A stretch of 64,000 nt of DNA from Glaciimonas sp. (lineage in GTDB: Bacteria > Pseudomonadota > Gammaproteobacteria > Burkholderiales > Burkholderiaceae_D): positions 124,001 through 188,000 of the forward strand of contig JABBOV010000006.1 in assembly GCA_012927625.1 (NCBI GenBank), written 5' to 3'. Below are positions 47,788 to 55,218 of the stretch, piece by piece (within the stretch, counting starts at the first letter, position 1; every line of letters starts with the position of its first letter). Position numbers and translations under genes: made by a program. Below the pieces are notes generated by a model. That model was not told the DNA's origin and made no database searches. It saw nothing but the letters and a program-made list of their open reading frames with translations.

Positions 47788-48758
47788 GGCATGCTCTCGG
47801 ATATGGAAGCATCAGGCAGGCGCATGCAGACCCGCATAATGGCAGAACGGGCGCGTGGATTGCCGCAGACCTCGGCCTCAGTGGGCTTCATTTTTGATAC
47901 CAGGCACATTTGCGGTTGCGGCAAATCAGCCGCACGTATCGGCAAGCGGCGATCCGGCTGTTTGACATGCGCTTTGGCTGCCATGAAATGCTTGACAATG
48001 CGGTCTTCCAGAGAATGGAAGCTAATCACTACCATCCTTGCGTTTGGCGCCAGATATTGGAAGGCCTGATTTAATCCAGCTTCAAGTTCTTCAAGCTCCT
48101 GATTGATGTAAATCCGTATAGCCTGAAAGGTGCGGGTTGCCGGATCCTTACCCTTCTCGCGAGTTTTGACTGCCCTTGCCACGATCGCGGCAAGCTGTCG
48201 TGTGGTTGAAATTGGCTCGACTGTCCGGCCAGCAACAATCGCCTTTGCAATCTGAAAAGCAAACCGTTCTTCCCCATATTCGCGTATCACCTTTTCAATT
48301 TTTTGTTCTGATTCAGTCGCCAGCCAGTCTGCTGCCGAAAGGCCACGCGTACTATCCATGCGCATATCGAGCGGGCCGTCCAAGCGGAAACTGAAACCTC
48401 TTGCAGCATCGTCGACTTGCGGCGACGAAATACCCAAGTCCAGCAAAACACCATCCACTTGCGTAATTCCGCGCGCGGCAAAGGCATCACCCATAGTCGC
48501 AAAACTATCGTGCAGTATTTCAAAACGCGGATCGGAAAACTCTTGCGCCGTGGCGATTGCCTGCGGGTCCTTATCAAAGGCGATCAGGCGCCCATTCGGG
48601 CCCAAGCGCTGCAGAATTTTGCGGCTATGGCCGCCACGCCCGAAAGTGCCGTCGACGTAGACCCCATTCGTGCGCGCACCTTCCAGCTCCAGCGCATCGA
48701 CTGCCTCATCCAGCAGCACCGTGCGGTGCAAATATTCCGGCACCGTTTGTATCGTCAT
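47784..48758 (-). CDS. rsmH: 16S rRNA (cytosine-1402-N4) methyltransferase RsmH
   Basis: 324 residues from the ATG at 48758, with AGGAA about 8 nt upstream (a GTG one codon earlier is less likely). SAM-binding motif [18 protein letters not shown], then [31 protein letters not shown], and the C-terminal [14 protein letters not shown] and RARSAIMR. Modifies C1402 in the ribosomal P site. Old name mraW. Second gene of the dcw cluster, 9 bp after mraZ. Confidence 0.98.
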   Translation of the reverse strand: MTIQTVPEYLHRTVLLDEAVDALELEGARTNGVYVDGTFGRGGHSRKILQRLGPNGRLIAFDKDPQAIATAQEFSDPRFEILHDSFATMGDAFAARGITQVDGVLLDLGISSPQVDDAARGFSFRLDGPLDMRMDSTRGLSAADWLATESEQKIEKVIREYGEERFAFQIAKAIVAGRTVEPISTTRQLAAIVARAVKTREKGKDPATRTFQAIRIYINQELEELEAGLNQAFQYLAPNARMVVISFHSLEDRIVKHFMAAKAHVKQPDRRLPIRAADLPQPQMCLVSKMKPTEAEVCGNPRARSAIMRVCMRLPDASISESMP

Positions 48759-48767
48759 CACAGGTTC

Positions 48768-49196
48768 CTAAAACGAAAAATTACTTAATACGTCAGGCAT
48801 GCCTGCTGCTATCGCCTGCGACTCGCTTTCGGCAAGCTTGACCGCATCCCACAACTCAAAATGACTGCCCATGCCCAGCAACATGACGTCGCGGGTCAGA
48901 CCAACGGCATTACGCAACTCAGGGGCCACCAGAATCCGGCCGGCGGAATCCATTTCCACATCGGATGCATTGCCCAAAAAGATGCGTTGCCAGGCACGCG
49001 CCGACATCGGCCAGGCGGCAATCTGTTCACGATGGCTTTCCCAGACCGGGCGCGGAAACAATAAAAGACAACCGTGCGGGTGCTTGGTCAGCGTGACTCT
49101 GCCTTCGCACTGGATCGACAGCGCGTCGCGATGCCTGGCCGGGATCGACATCCGGCCTTTTACATCGAGATTTAATGCTGACGCACCTTGGAACAC
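48768..49196 (-). CDS. mraZ: Transcriptional regulator MraZ
   Basis: 142 residues from the GTG at 49196, giving the standard start [19 protein letters not shown]; the frame could open at a TTG three codons earlier, which is less likely. Two SpoVT/AbrB-like half-domains each carry the DxKGR / DxAGR-type signature ([17 protein letters not shown] and [17 protein letters not shown]). MraZ binds GTG-type direct repeats in its own promoter and represses the dcw cluster. Such repeats are visible at 49271-49310. Confidence 0.96.
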   Translation of the reverse strand: MFQGASALNLDVKGRMSIPARHRDALSIQCEGRVTLTKHPHGCLLLFPRPVWESHREQIAAWPMSARAWQRIFLGNASDVEMDSAGRILVAPELRNAVGLTRDVMLLGMGSHFELWDAVKLAESESQAIAAGMPDVLSNFSF

Positions 49197-49270
49197 GATT
49201 ATCAAACCCCTTTTGGCTGGTTATTTTCGGGAGCCACCTGCCTGCTGCAAGGTGACTGTTGAAATCTTTA

Positions 49271-49310
49271 AAATTCCCACAAAAAAACACTTTTCCACAC
49301 TCTTATCCAC
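49271..49310 (-). promoter_or_regulatory. MraZ operator: four GTG boxes with 10-bp spacing
   Basis: Read on the minus strand, four consecutive 10-bp units begin with GTG: GTGGATAAGA, GTGTGGAAAA, GTGTTTTTTT and GTGGGAATTT. Exact 10-bp phasing on one DNA face is the expected layout for MraZ boxes. The first box overlaps the -10 of the promoter at 49309-49314, so MraZ binding would block initiation. Confidence 0.75.
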
Positions 49311-49337
49311 TTTAGTGGAAGCACAATAGCTGGTCAA
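49309..49337 (-). promoter_or_regulatory. Promoter of mraZ and the dcw cluster
   Basis: On the minus strand TTGACC (49332-49337) and TAAAGT (49309-49314) are separated by exactly 17 bp, giving a good sigma-70 pair. The predicted start near 49302 lies inside the MraZ boxes, about 105 bp before the mraZ GTG. Confidence 0.7.
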
Positions 49338-49366
49338 GCTGTTTTAAGAAGAAAAAATGAATTTTA

Positions 49367-49380
49367 TTGATTCAAGTCAA
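49367..49380. promoter_or_regulatory. Possible FNR/ANR binding site upstream of the mra promoter
   Basis: TTGATTCAAGTCAA fits TTGAT-N4-ATCAA with one mismatch. Its centre is about 71 bp upstream of the predicted mraZ transcription start, one of the spacings used by class I FNR sites. There is no independent support for oxygen control. Confidence 0.35.
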
Positions 49381-49451
49381 TGACTTAGCTTTCAAATCCT
49401 GATTCGAATAATAGAAATTCCTTGTGGAATTAAGTACTTATCGTGCACAGT

Positions 49452-49469
49452 GAAAGCACCACATAATAT
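49452..49469. promoter_or_regulatory. Perfect 18-bp palindrome between rnpB and mraZ
   Basis: ATAAACACATGTGTTTAT is an exact palindrome and is followed by a second short one, ATACATATGTAT. It sits about 120 bp downstream of the rnpB 3' end and 120 bp upstream of the mra promoter. It has no T-run and could be an operator or a nucleoid-protein site. Confidence 0.4.
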
Positions 49470-49592
49470 AAACACATGTGTTTATACATATGTATAGGAA
49501 GAAAATGTAGGGAAACCGCAGCGCCAGTGGCAGTGGCAAACCGGGTTTGAATCGGATAAAAATACCGCGCACTGAAGGCGCATCCGAAAAAA

Positions 49593-49946
49593 GTGAAGCA
49601 AGCCGATAGGCCGGATTTTGTTACGGCGTACGGTTTTGCAATCGCGCGCTATGACAGCCATTCCTCTAGGCGCTGAATTACTCCAGCGCTCAAGCTTCCT
49701 ACCCGCACGCTCCGCGAGCAGCATCAACGCGTGCCTATTTGGAATTGCTCCGGGTGGAGGTTACCGCGTTTCACCGTAACTTAATACGCTCGTCTCTGTG
49801 GCCCTATTCCTCGCCTTATACCGAAGCCAACTACGCTTGCAGCTTTCAGCGGACGGCCGTTAACCGTCACCCTGCTGTATGGAGTCCGGACCTTCCTCCC
49901 GCCACGGCCTTGCAACCGCGGCCAGCGACTGTCTGGCTTGCTTCAC
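49593..49946 (-). ncRNA. rnpB: RNase P RNA (M1-type, class A)
   Basis: Catalytic RNA of ribonuclease P, about 354 nt. The 5' and 3' ends form a perfect 12-bp P1 stem, GTGAAGCAAGCC (from 49946) with GGCTTGCTTCAC (to 49593). The universal core is present: GGAGGAAGGTCCGGACTCC near the 5' end, GAAACGCGGTAACCTCC in the middle, and CAAAATCCGGCCTATCGG near the 3' end. It is a class A RNA by layout. It lies upstream of mraZ, in the same direction. Its P1 stem is followed by TTTTTT, which may contribute to termination. Confidence 0.97.
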
Positions 49947-49952
49947 GGCGGC

Positions 49953-49958
49953 ATTGTA
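49953..49958 (-). promoter_or_regulatory. Probable -10 element of rnpB
   Basis: TACAAT on the minus strand, 7 nt before the first base of the P1 stem, is well placed as a -10. The -35 region is not convincing. Repeat R5 begins about 46 bp further upstream. Confidence 0.5.
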
Positions 49959-50003
49959 GCGCACTCGCTATAGAGACCGCCATTCGGTCTTGCGATAATT
50001 AAT

Positions 50004-50092
50004 ATACTGATTAATGTATTTTATAAAACACCATTAGAACATGCGTAGAATGCATTCATTTTGGCTATACCCCTAGTATTTTGATAAATATT
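50004..50092 (+). repeat. Intergenic repeat R5 (AT-rich family, 7 copies)
   Basis: Reads ATACTGATTAATGTATTTT at the 5' end, CCATTAGAACATGCGTAG in the middle and GGCTATACCCC at the 3' end. It lies between the divergent rnpB and the response regulator. The central stem is weaker than in R2. Confidence 0.8.
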
Positions 50093-50229
50093 AGAAGTCG
50101 CAAAGCCATGTAAACCGCCGCTCAACCGGTTTGCATAAGTGCGATTAAAGTCACGTTACTGTTACAGTCACTGTAGGAAGATAAAACTTGTTACCTGTAT
50201 TCCCACCTGACCGTTCGTATTGACACGCC

Positions 50230-50919
50230 ATGAGAATCGCAGTCCTAGACGACAACCCAGTCCAAGCCGGGTTGACATGCAAAACTCTGAATGCCGCAGG
50301 GCACGTCTGTAATCCATTTTCAAACGCCAGCGAGATGCTTCAGCAGTTACGAAGGGATAGTTGCGATATGCTGATTCTCGACTGGCAGTTGGCTGGGGCA
50401 AGCGGGCCCGAAGTGATGCACTGGGCGCGCGAAAAAATACTGCCCAAGCTGCCGGTGCTCTTCATCACCAGCCATTCCAGCGAAGACGATATCATTGACG
50501 CTCTGGCAGCCGGCGCCGATGAATACATGATCAAGCCGATTCGCCGCAGTGAACTGGTGGCTCGGGTGCAGGCGCTTTTGCGACGCGCTTATCCGAGCCA
50601 GAACGCGGCCGAACGAATCCAGTTTGGCCGTTATGTGTTCGAAACCCGCAGCGCTCAGTTGACATTGGATGGCACCCCGATTGCACTGACGCACAAAGAA
50701 TTCAATTTGGCGCTGCTGTTTTTCCGCAATCTGGGCCGCCCCCTTTCGCGCGTTACAATTCTGGAATCGGTATGGTCCGGCAATAGCGAAATTCCCTCCC
50801 GCAGCATGGACACCCATGTATCGCGGGTGCGCAGCAAGCTGCAGTTACACCCCGAAAACGGATTTCGTCTGGCTCCGGTCTACAGTTACGGTTACTGCCT
50901 GGAACAAGTTTCCGCGTAA
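50230..50919 (+). CDS. Orphan OmpR/PhoB-family response regulator
   Basis: 229 residues. Receiver domain: acidic pair D7-D8, phosphoacceptor D51 (LILDWQLAGASG), T80 and K102 (MIKPIRR). The C-terminal winged helix has ALTHKEFNLALLFFRNLGRP and a recognition-helix region with MDTHVSRVRSKLQL. It will bind DNA as a dimer. No sensor kinase lies nearby, so partner and targets are unknown. It is divergent from rnpB, with repeat R5 in its upstream region. A dedicated gene beside rnpB does not by itself suggest a role. Confidence 0.88.
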   Translation: MRIAVLDDNPVQAGLTCKTLNAAGHVCNPFSNASEMLQQLRRDSCDMLILDWQLAGASGPEVMHWAREKILPKLPVLFITSHSSEDDIIDALAAGADEYMIKPIRRSELVARVQALLRRAYPSQNAAERIQFGRYVFETRSAQLTLDGTPIALTHKEFNLALLFFRNLGRPLSRVTILESVWSGNSEIPSRSMDTHVSRVRSKLQLHPENGFRLAPVYSYGYCLEQVSA

Positions 50920-51047
50920 TAAAGGCAGCGCAGCCTGATCCGGTTGGTATTGCTGGCGTGGCTTGATGCAGATTCAGTCAAACGAGAAATTCCGTCAACC
51001 CAGACCCGGCCACTGGTAACGGGCGGTTTGCCATCTGCAGCGAGAGT

Positions 51048-51063
51048 TATAATGTAAGCTTAC
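51048..51063 (+). promoter_or_regulatory. Likely hemA promoter -10 with adjoining palindrome
   Basis: TATAAT at 51048-51053 is a perfect -10, and GTAAGCTTAC at 51054-51063 is a perfect 10-bp palindrome across the expected start site. The -35 (GGTTTG at 17 bp, or TTGCCA at 14 bp) is poor, which hints at activator help. The hemA ATG is 50 bp downstream. Confidence 0.5.
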
Positions 51064-51103
51064 TCAAAAATAAGTTCCGCATTGCGGACACGTGATAACC
51101 CAC

Positions 51104-52393
51104 ATGCAACTGCTTGCCGTAGGCCTCAACCACACCACCGCGCCGCTTGCGTTACGCGAACAGGTGGCTTTTCCTGCCGACCAGATCGGTGCGGCAGTGG
51201 GGTCGGCACGGGCATGGTTCGGCAATCAGGAAGGCTCCGGCTACACCGACGAAGCCGCCATCTTGTCGACGTGCAACCGCACTGAGCTGTACGCGGCCAG
51301 CCACGTGCCGGGCGGGGTGGAGGCAGCAATCGACAGCAGCGCGCATTTTTTGGCTGATTATCACAAATTACCCTACTCGGAACTGCGTCCGCATTTGTAC
51401 ACATTGCCGCAGGATGACGCTGTACGGCACGCGTTTCGCGTCGCCTCCGGGCTTGATTCGATGGTGCTTGGCGAGCCGCAAATTCTGGGCCAGATGAAAG
51501 ATGCTGTGCGCCAGGCGGAAGCCGTCGGCGGCTTAGGCACGTATCTGCATCAGTTGTTCCAGCGCACGTTCGCGGTTGCCAAGGAAGTGCGCAGCACCAC
51601 CGAAATCGGCGCCCATAGCGTCTCGATGGCAGCCGCTTCGGTGCGGCTGTCGCAGCGAATTTTCGACACCATCTCGGAACAGCATGTGTTGTTCATCGGC
51701 GCCGGTGAAATGATCGAATTGTGCGCCACCCATTTTGCGGCGCAAAATCCGAAATCGATCACGATTGCCAACCGCACGCTGGAGCGCGGTGAAACGTTGG
51801 CGAACCGCTTCAGTGGTCGCGCCATTCGCCTGGCCGAATTGCCGGATCAACTGGCGCAGTTCGATATCGTGGTTTCGTGCACCGCATCGTCGCTGCCGAT
51901 CATCGGGCTCGGCATGGTCGAGCGCGCCATCAAGGCGCGCCGCCACAAGCCGATGTTCATGGTCGATCTGGCGGTGCCGCGTGACATCGAAACCGAAGTC
52001 GGCCGACTCGACGATGCTTTTTTGTACACCGTCGACGATCTGGGTGCCGTAGTTCAGACCGGAATGGAAAGCCGCCAAGCGGCAGTGGCCCAAGCCGAAG
52101 CCATCATTGAAACTCGAGTCCAGTCTTTCATGCACTGGATTGATGGTCGCTTGGTGGTTCCTGTGATTCAGGATCTGCACCAAAGTGGCGAAATACTGCG
52201 CATGATGGAACTGGAGCGCGCGCGCAAGATGATTGCACGCGGTGACGATGTTGATGCAGTACTGGAAGCCCTCTCCAAAGGCATCACAGCCAAATTCCTG
52301 CACGGCCCGCAACAAATTTTGCATCAGGCCCAGGGCGACGAACGTGCGCGTCTGGCAGCTTTGTTGCCGCAACTGTTTCGCTGCAGACGTTAG
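51104..52393 (+). CDS. hemA: Glutamyl-tRNA reductase
   Basis: 429 residues from the ATG at 51104 ([19 protein letters not shown]), preferred over a GTG four codons earlier. NADPH-dependent reduction of Glu-tRNA to glutamate-1-semialdehyde, the substrate of HemL (4580). Catalytic C57 is in [31 protein letters not shown] for nucleotide binding and [15 protein letters not shown] are standard. The C-terminal dimerisation helices end [10 protein letters not shown]. It is 97 bp upstream of prfA, the common hemA-prfA order of proteobacteria. Confidence 0.97.
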   Translation: MQLLAVGLNHTTAPLALREQVAFPADQIGAAVGSARAWFGNQEGSGYTDEAAILSTCNRTELYAASHVPGGVEAAIDSSAHFLADYHKLPYSELRPHLYTLPQDDAVRHAFRVASGLDSMVLGEPQILGQMKDAVRQAEAVGGLGTYLHQLFQRTFAVAKEVRSTTEIGAHSVSMAAASVRLSQRIFDTISEQHVLFIGAGEMIELCATHFAAQNPKSITIANRTLERGETLANRFSGRAIRLAELPDQLAQFDIVVSCTASSLPIIGLGMVERAIKARRHKPMFMVDLAVPRDIETEVGRLDDAFLYTVDDLGAVVQTGMESRQAAVAQAEAIIETRVQSFMHWIDGRLVVPVIQDLHQSGEILRMMELERARKMIARGDDVDAVLEALSKGITAKFLHGPQQILHQAQGDERARLAALLPQLFRCRR

Positions 52394-52490
52394 CGCCCTT
52401 CCCCTTCTGTAATTTCCTGCGCTACACGCCGACCGCCATCAAAACGCTGCCGGCGTTCCCGGATTGACTGCCCTTCCAGACAGAATTTTT

Positions 52491-53573
52491 ATGAAACCAT
52501 CCATGCTCGCCAAGCTCGATCAACTCTCCAATCGTCTGGAAGAAGTCGGCCAACTGTTGATGCGCGAAGATGCCACGGCGTCAATCGACAATTACCGCAA
52601 ACTAACCCGCGAACACGCCGAAATCAGTCCGCTGGTAGCGCTCTACCAGTCCTACGCCAAGGCCGAAAAAGATGCGGCAGCCGCGCAGGACATGCTGTCG
52701 GACCCGGAAATGAAAGAGTTCGCGCAGGACGAAATCGACGCTGCCAGGCAACACATGGAGCAACTGGAACGCGACCTGCAAAAGATGCTGCTGCCCAAAG
52801 ATGCCAACGACGAGCGCAACATCCTGCTGGAAATTCGCGCCGGGACCGGTGGCGACGAAGCGGCGCTGTTTGCCGGCGACTTGCTGCGCATGTACACCCG
52901 TTTTGCCGAGCGACAGCATTGGCAAATTGAAATCATGTCCGAATCGGCGTCTGAGCTGGGCGGTTACAAGGAAGTCATCGTGCGCCTGGTCGGCCCGGGC
53001 GCTTACGCCAAACTGAAGTTCGAATCCGGCGGCCATCGGGTACAGCGCGTGCCAACTACCGAAACCCAGGGCCGCATCCACACTTCGGCTTGCACGGTTG
53101 CGGTGATGCCGGAAGCCGATGAAGTCAGCGACGTGGTGATCAATCCGGCCGACTTGCGCATCGACACTTATCGCGCCTCCGGTGCCGGCGGTCAGCACAT
53201 TAACAAGACGGATTCGGCGGTGCGCATTACCCATAATCCGACCGGCATCGTGGTCGAATGTCAGGACGGCCGCAGCCAGCATCAAAACAAGGCGCAAGCC
53301 TTGCGGGTGTTGGCTACGCGCATCATGGATGTCCAAACCCGCGCACAACAAGCCAAGGAAGCAGCGACCCGCAAGAGTCTGATCGGTTCCGGCGACCGCA
53401 GCGAACGCATCCGCACTTACAACTTCCCGCAAGGACGAATGACCGATCACCGCATCAACCTGACGCTGTACAAGCTAGATTTCATCATGGATGGCGATCT
53501 CGACGATTTGATCCATGCACTGATGGCCGAGCATCAGGCTGAATTGCTGGCAGCACTAGGCGATGTATCCTGA
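52491..53573 (+). CDS. prfA: Peptide chain release factor 1
   Basis: 360 residues from the ATG at 52491, the same length as E. coli RF1; the frame could be extended to a TTG at 52464. Reads UAA and UAG. The stop-codon-reading segment is [18 protein letters not shown], with PTT in place of the more usual PAT, and the hydrolysis motif GGQ is in [18 protein letters not shown]. The Gln of GGQ is the target of PrmC, encoded 515 bp downstream with dsbB in between. Confidence 0.98.
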   Translation: MKPSMLAKLDQLSNRLEEVGQLLMREDATASIDNYRKLTREHAEISPLVALYQSYAKAEKDAAAAQDMLSDPEMKEFAQDEIDAARQHMEQLERDLQKMLLPKDANDERNILLEIRAGTGGDEAALFAGDLLRMYTRFAERQHWQIEIMSESASELGGYKEVIVRLVGPGAYAKLKFESGGHRVQRVPTTETQGRIHTSACTVAVMPEADEVSDVVINPADLRIDTYRASGAGGQHINKTDSAVRITHNPTGIVVECQDGRSQHQNKAQALRVLATRIMDVQTRAQQAKEAATRKSLIGSGDRSERIRTYNFPQGRMTDHRINLTLYKLDFIMDGDLDDLIHALMAEHQAELLAALGDVS

Positions 53574-53611
53574 TTCGATATTGCCAACCCACTTCCGCCA
53601 ACTTTGAAAAT

Positions 53612-54091
53612 ATGATGATCACCTCCAAAAATGTTTTACTGGCGACCGCCTTTGTCTGCCTGTCATTGCTCGGCGTGGCGCTGTACATGCAGCATGGGCT
53701 GGACATGAAACCTTGTCCGTTATGCGTGATGCAGCGATATGCGTTTGCGGCAATCGCCCTGATTTGTTTGACCAGCGCCAAATTGCCACGGGCCGCTTTG
53801 CGGGCCGGCGCGGGCATCGGATTGCTGGCGGCGCTCACCGGCGCGGGCATTGCCGGCTGGCATTTGTGGGTCAAGGCACATCCCGAAATTTCATGCGGAG
53901 TCGATCCGCTGGAAACTGCACTGAACAAATTCCCGAGCGCCGAATTGCTGCCTTTCCTGTTCAAGGCCAACGGTTTTTGCAGCACCGATTACGCGCCGAT
54001 CCTCGGCCTGTCGATCCCAATGTGGGCGCTGGTCTGGTTTGCGATCTTCAGCATCGGGCTCGGCTGGGTTGCCTTCAAGCCGGCAAAATGA
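53612..54091 (+). CDS. dsbB: Disulfide bond formation protein B
   Basis: 159 residues with four membrane helices. Reoxidises DsbA and passes electrons to quinone. The first Cys pair is C35-P-L-C38 (KPCPLCVMQRYAF), and the second periplasmic pair is C95 (ISCGVDPLE) and C123 (NGFCSTDYAP), so all four essential cysteines are present. The gene is placed between prfA and prmC and overlaps prmC by 4 bp (ATGA), which is unusual for that pair. Confidence 0.94.
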   Translation: MMITSKNVLLATAFVCLSLLGVALYMQHGLDMKPCPLCVMQRYAFAAIALICLTSAKLPRAALRAGAGIGLLAALTGAGIAGWHLWVKAHPEISCGVDPLETALNKFPSAELLPFLFKANGFCSTDYAPILGLSIPMWALVWFAIFSIGLGWVAFKPAK

Positions 54092-54957
54092 CCTTAACCC
54101 GCGTTGAGGTAGAGGCTGGCGGCACTATCGCCGCAGTCCAGCGCAGCTCGCCGCTGGAGGCGCTGGAAACCCGCATGCTGCTGATGCATGCGTTGGATTT
54201 GACGCGAGTCCAGTTGATCACCCAATCCGAACGCAAGTTGAATGCCGGCGAAGCGCAGCGCTTCACAACGCTGCTGCAGCGCCGCGAAGCGGGCGAACCG
54301 ATTGCGTATATCGTCGGCCAGCGCGAATTTTTCGGCTTGCCATTTCGGGTAACTACGGATGTGCTGATTCCGCGCCCGGAAACCGAATTGCTGGTGGAAC
54401 TGGCGCTGCAGCTACAACGCACACCGCTCAACAGCCGGGTGCTGGATCTGGGTACCGGTTCCGGCGCGATTGCGATTGCGATTGCCCACAGCCGTACCGA
54501 TCTGCAGGTCAGCGCACTCGATGTCAGCCCGGCCGCACTCGACGTGGCGCGCCACAATGCTGCGCACATCCTGTCAATCGGCGGCAACGCCCTGCGCTTG
54601 CTGCACAGCGATTGGTATGACGTGTTGCAAGCGGACGAACAATTCGCACTCATCGTCGCCAACCCGCCCTACATCGTGGCAGGCGACGCCCATCTGGGCC
54701 AAGGCGATCTGCGCTTTGAGCCGATCAGCGCCCTGACCGACCACGCCGACGGCCTGTCTGCATTGCGTACCATTGTTGACGGCGCGGCATCCCATCTGAT
54801 GGTGGGCGGCTGGCTGTTGATGGAACATGGATTTGATCAGGCGGCGGCGGTGCGTGCGCTGTTGATTGAACAAGGCTTCCAGCAAGTGCAAAGCTGGCAG
54901 GATTTGGCTGGGATCGAACGCGTGACCGGCGGCATTCGGCCATTGAAAACAATATAA
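54088..54957 (+). CDS. prmC: Release factor glutamine N5-methyltransferase
   Basis: 289 residues from the ATG at 54088 (ATGA overlap with dsbB). Methylates the GGQ Gln of RF1 and RF2. The SAM motif is VLDLGTGSGAIAIAIAHS, the catalytic NPPY motif is at about residues 192-195 (VANPPYIVAG), and IGQREFFGLPFRVT and IPRPETELLVE lie in the middle. The open frame extends 125 codons upstream through dsbB in another frame; that part is not coding for PrmC. Old name hemK. Confidence 0.96.
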   Translation: MTLTRVEVEAGGTIAAVQRSSPLEALETRMLLMHALDLTRVQLITQSERKLNAGEAQRFTTLLQRREAGEPIAYIVGQREFFGLPFRVTTDVLIPRPETELLVELALQLQRTPLNSRVLDLGTGSGAIAIAIAHSRTDLQVSALDVSPAALDVARHNAAHILSIGGNALRLLHSDWYDVLQADEQFALIVANPPYIVAGDAHLGQGDLRFEPISALTDHADGLSALRTIVDGAASHLMVGGWLLMEHGFDQAAAVRALLIEQGFQQVQSWQDLAGIERVTGGIRPLKTI

Positions 54958-54982
54958 TCTTTTTCGGCCATCAAATTTAAAC

Positions 54983-55069
54983 ATACTACTTATTGTATTT
55001 TTGTCTTACGCCTTATTTGTATGCGGTAAATATCGTGTTTTTAACTATACCCCATATAAATTTGAAATT
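54983..55069 (+). repeat. Intergenic repeat R6 (AT-rich family, 7 copies)
   Basis: Reads ATACTACTTATTGTATTTTT, then TTACGCC / ATGCGGTAA arms in the centre, then TTTTTAACTATACCCC. It lies between convergent prmC and the helicase gene, 23 bp before a REP pair. Confidence 0.8.
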
Positions 55070-55092
55070 ATGGCAATTACGTAATTAAGCCC

Positions 55093-55159
55093 GTAGGTGC
55101 GAATTCATTCGCACAACGCGCTATTCCATGCGAACTCGTGCGAATGAATTCGCACCTAC
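55093..55159. repeat. BIME: two inverted REP elements
   Basis: Two identical 22-base arms in opposite orientation, at 55093-55114 and 55138-55159, separated by 23 bp. Each starts (or, inverted, ends) with GTAG and contains the hairpin GTGCGAAT-TC-ATTCGCAC. GTAG plus a palindrome is the signature of REP sequences mobilised by TnpA-REP (RAYT) transposases. It sits at the 3' ends of convergent prmC and the helicase gene, the typical location. No RAYT gene is in the window. Confidence 0.85.
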
Positions 55160-55218
55160 AGAAACCACTTCGGTTCAGAAGTCTCTTTTTTGGTGCACTC
55201 CTGATTCACCCTCAAAAA

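Noticed and set aside
53713-54087. 125-codon N-terminal extension of prmC
   Set aside because: This part overlaps dsbB in another frame, lacks PrmC similarity, and the ATGA overlap start at 54088 is convincing.
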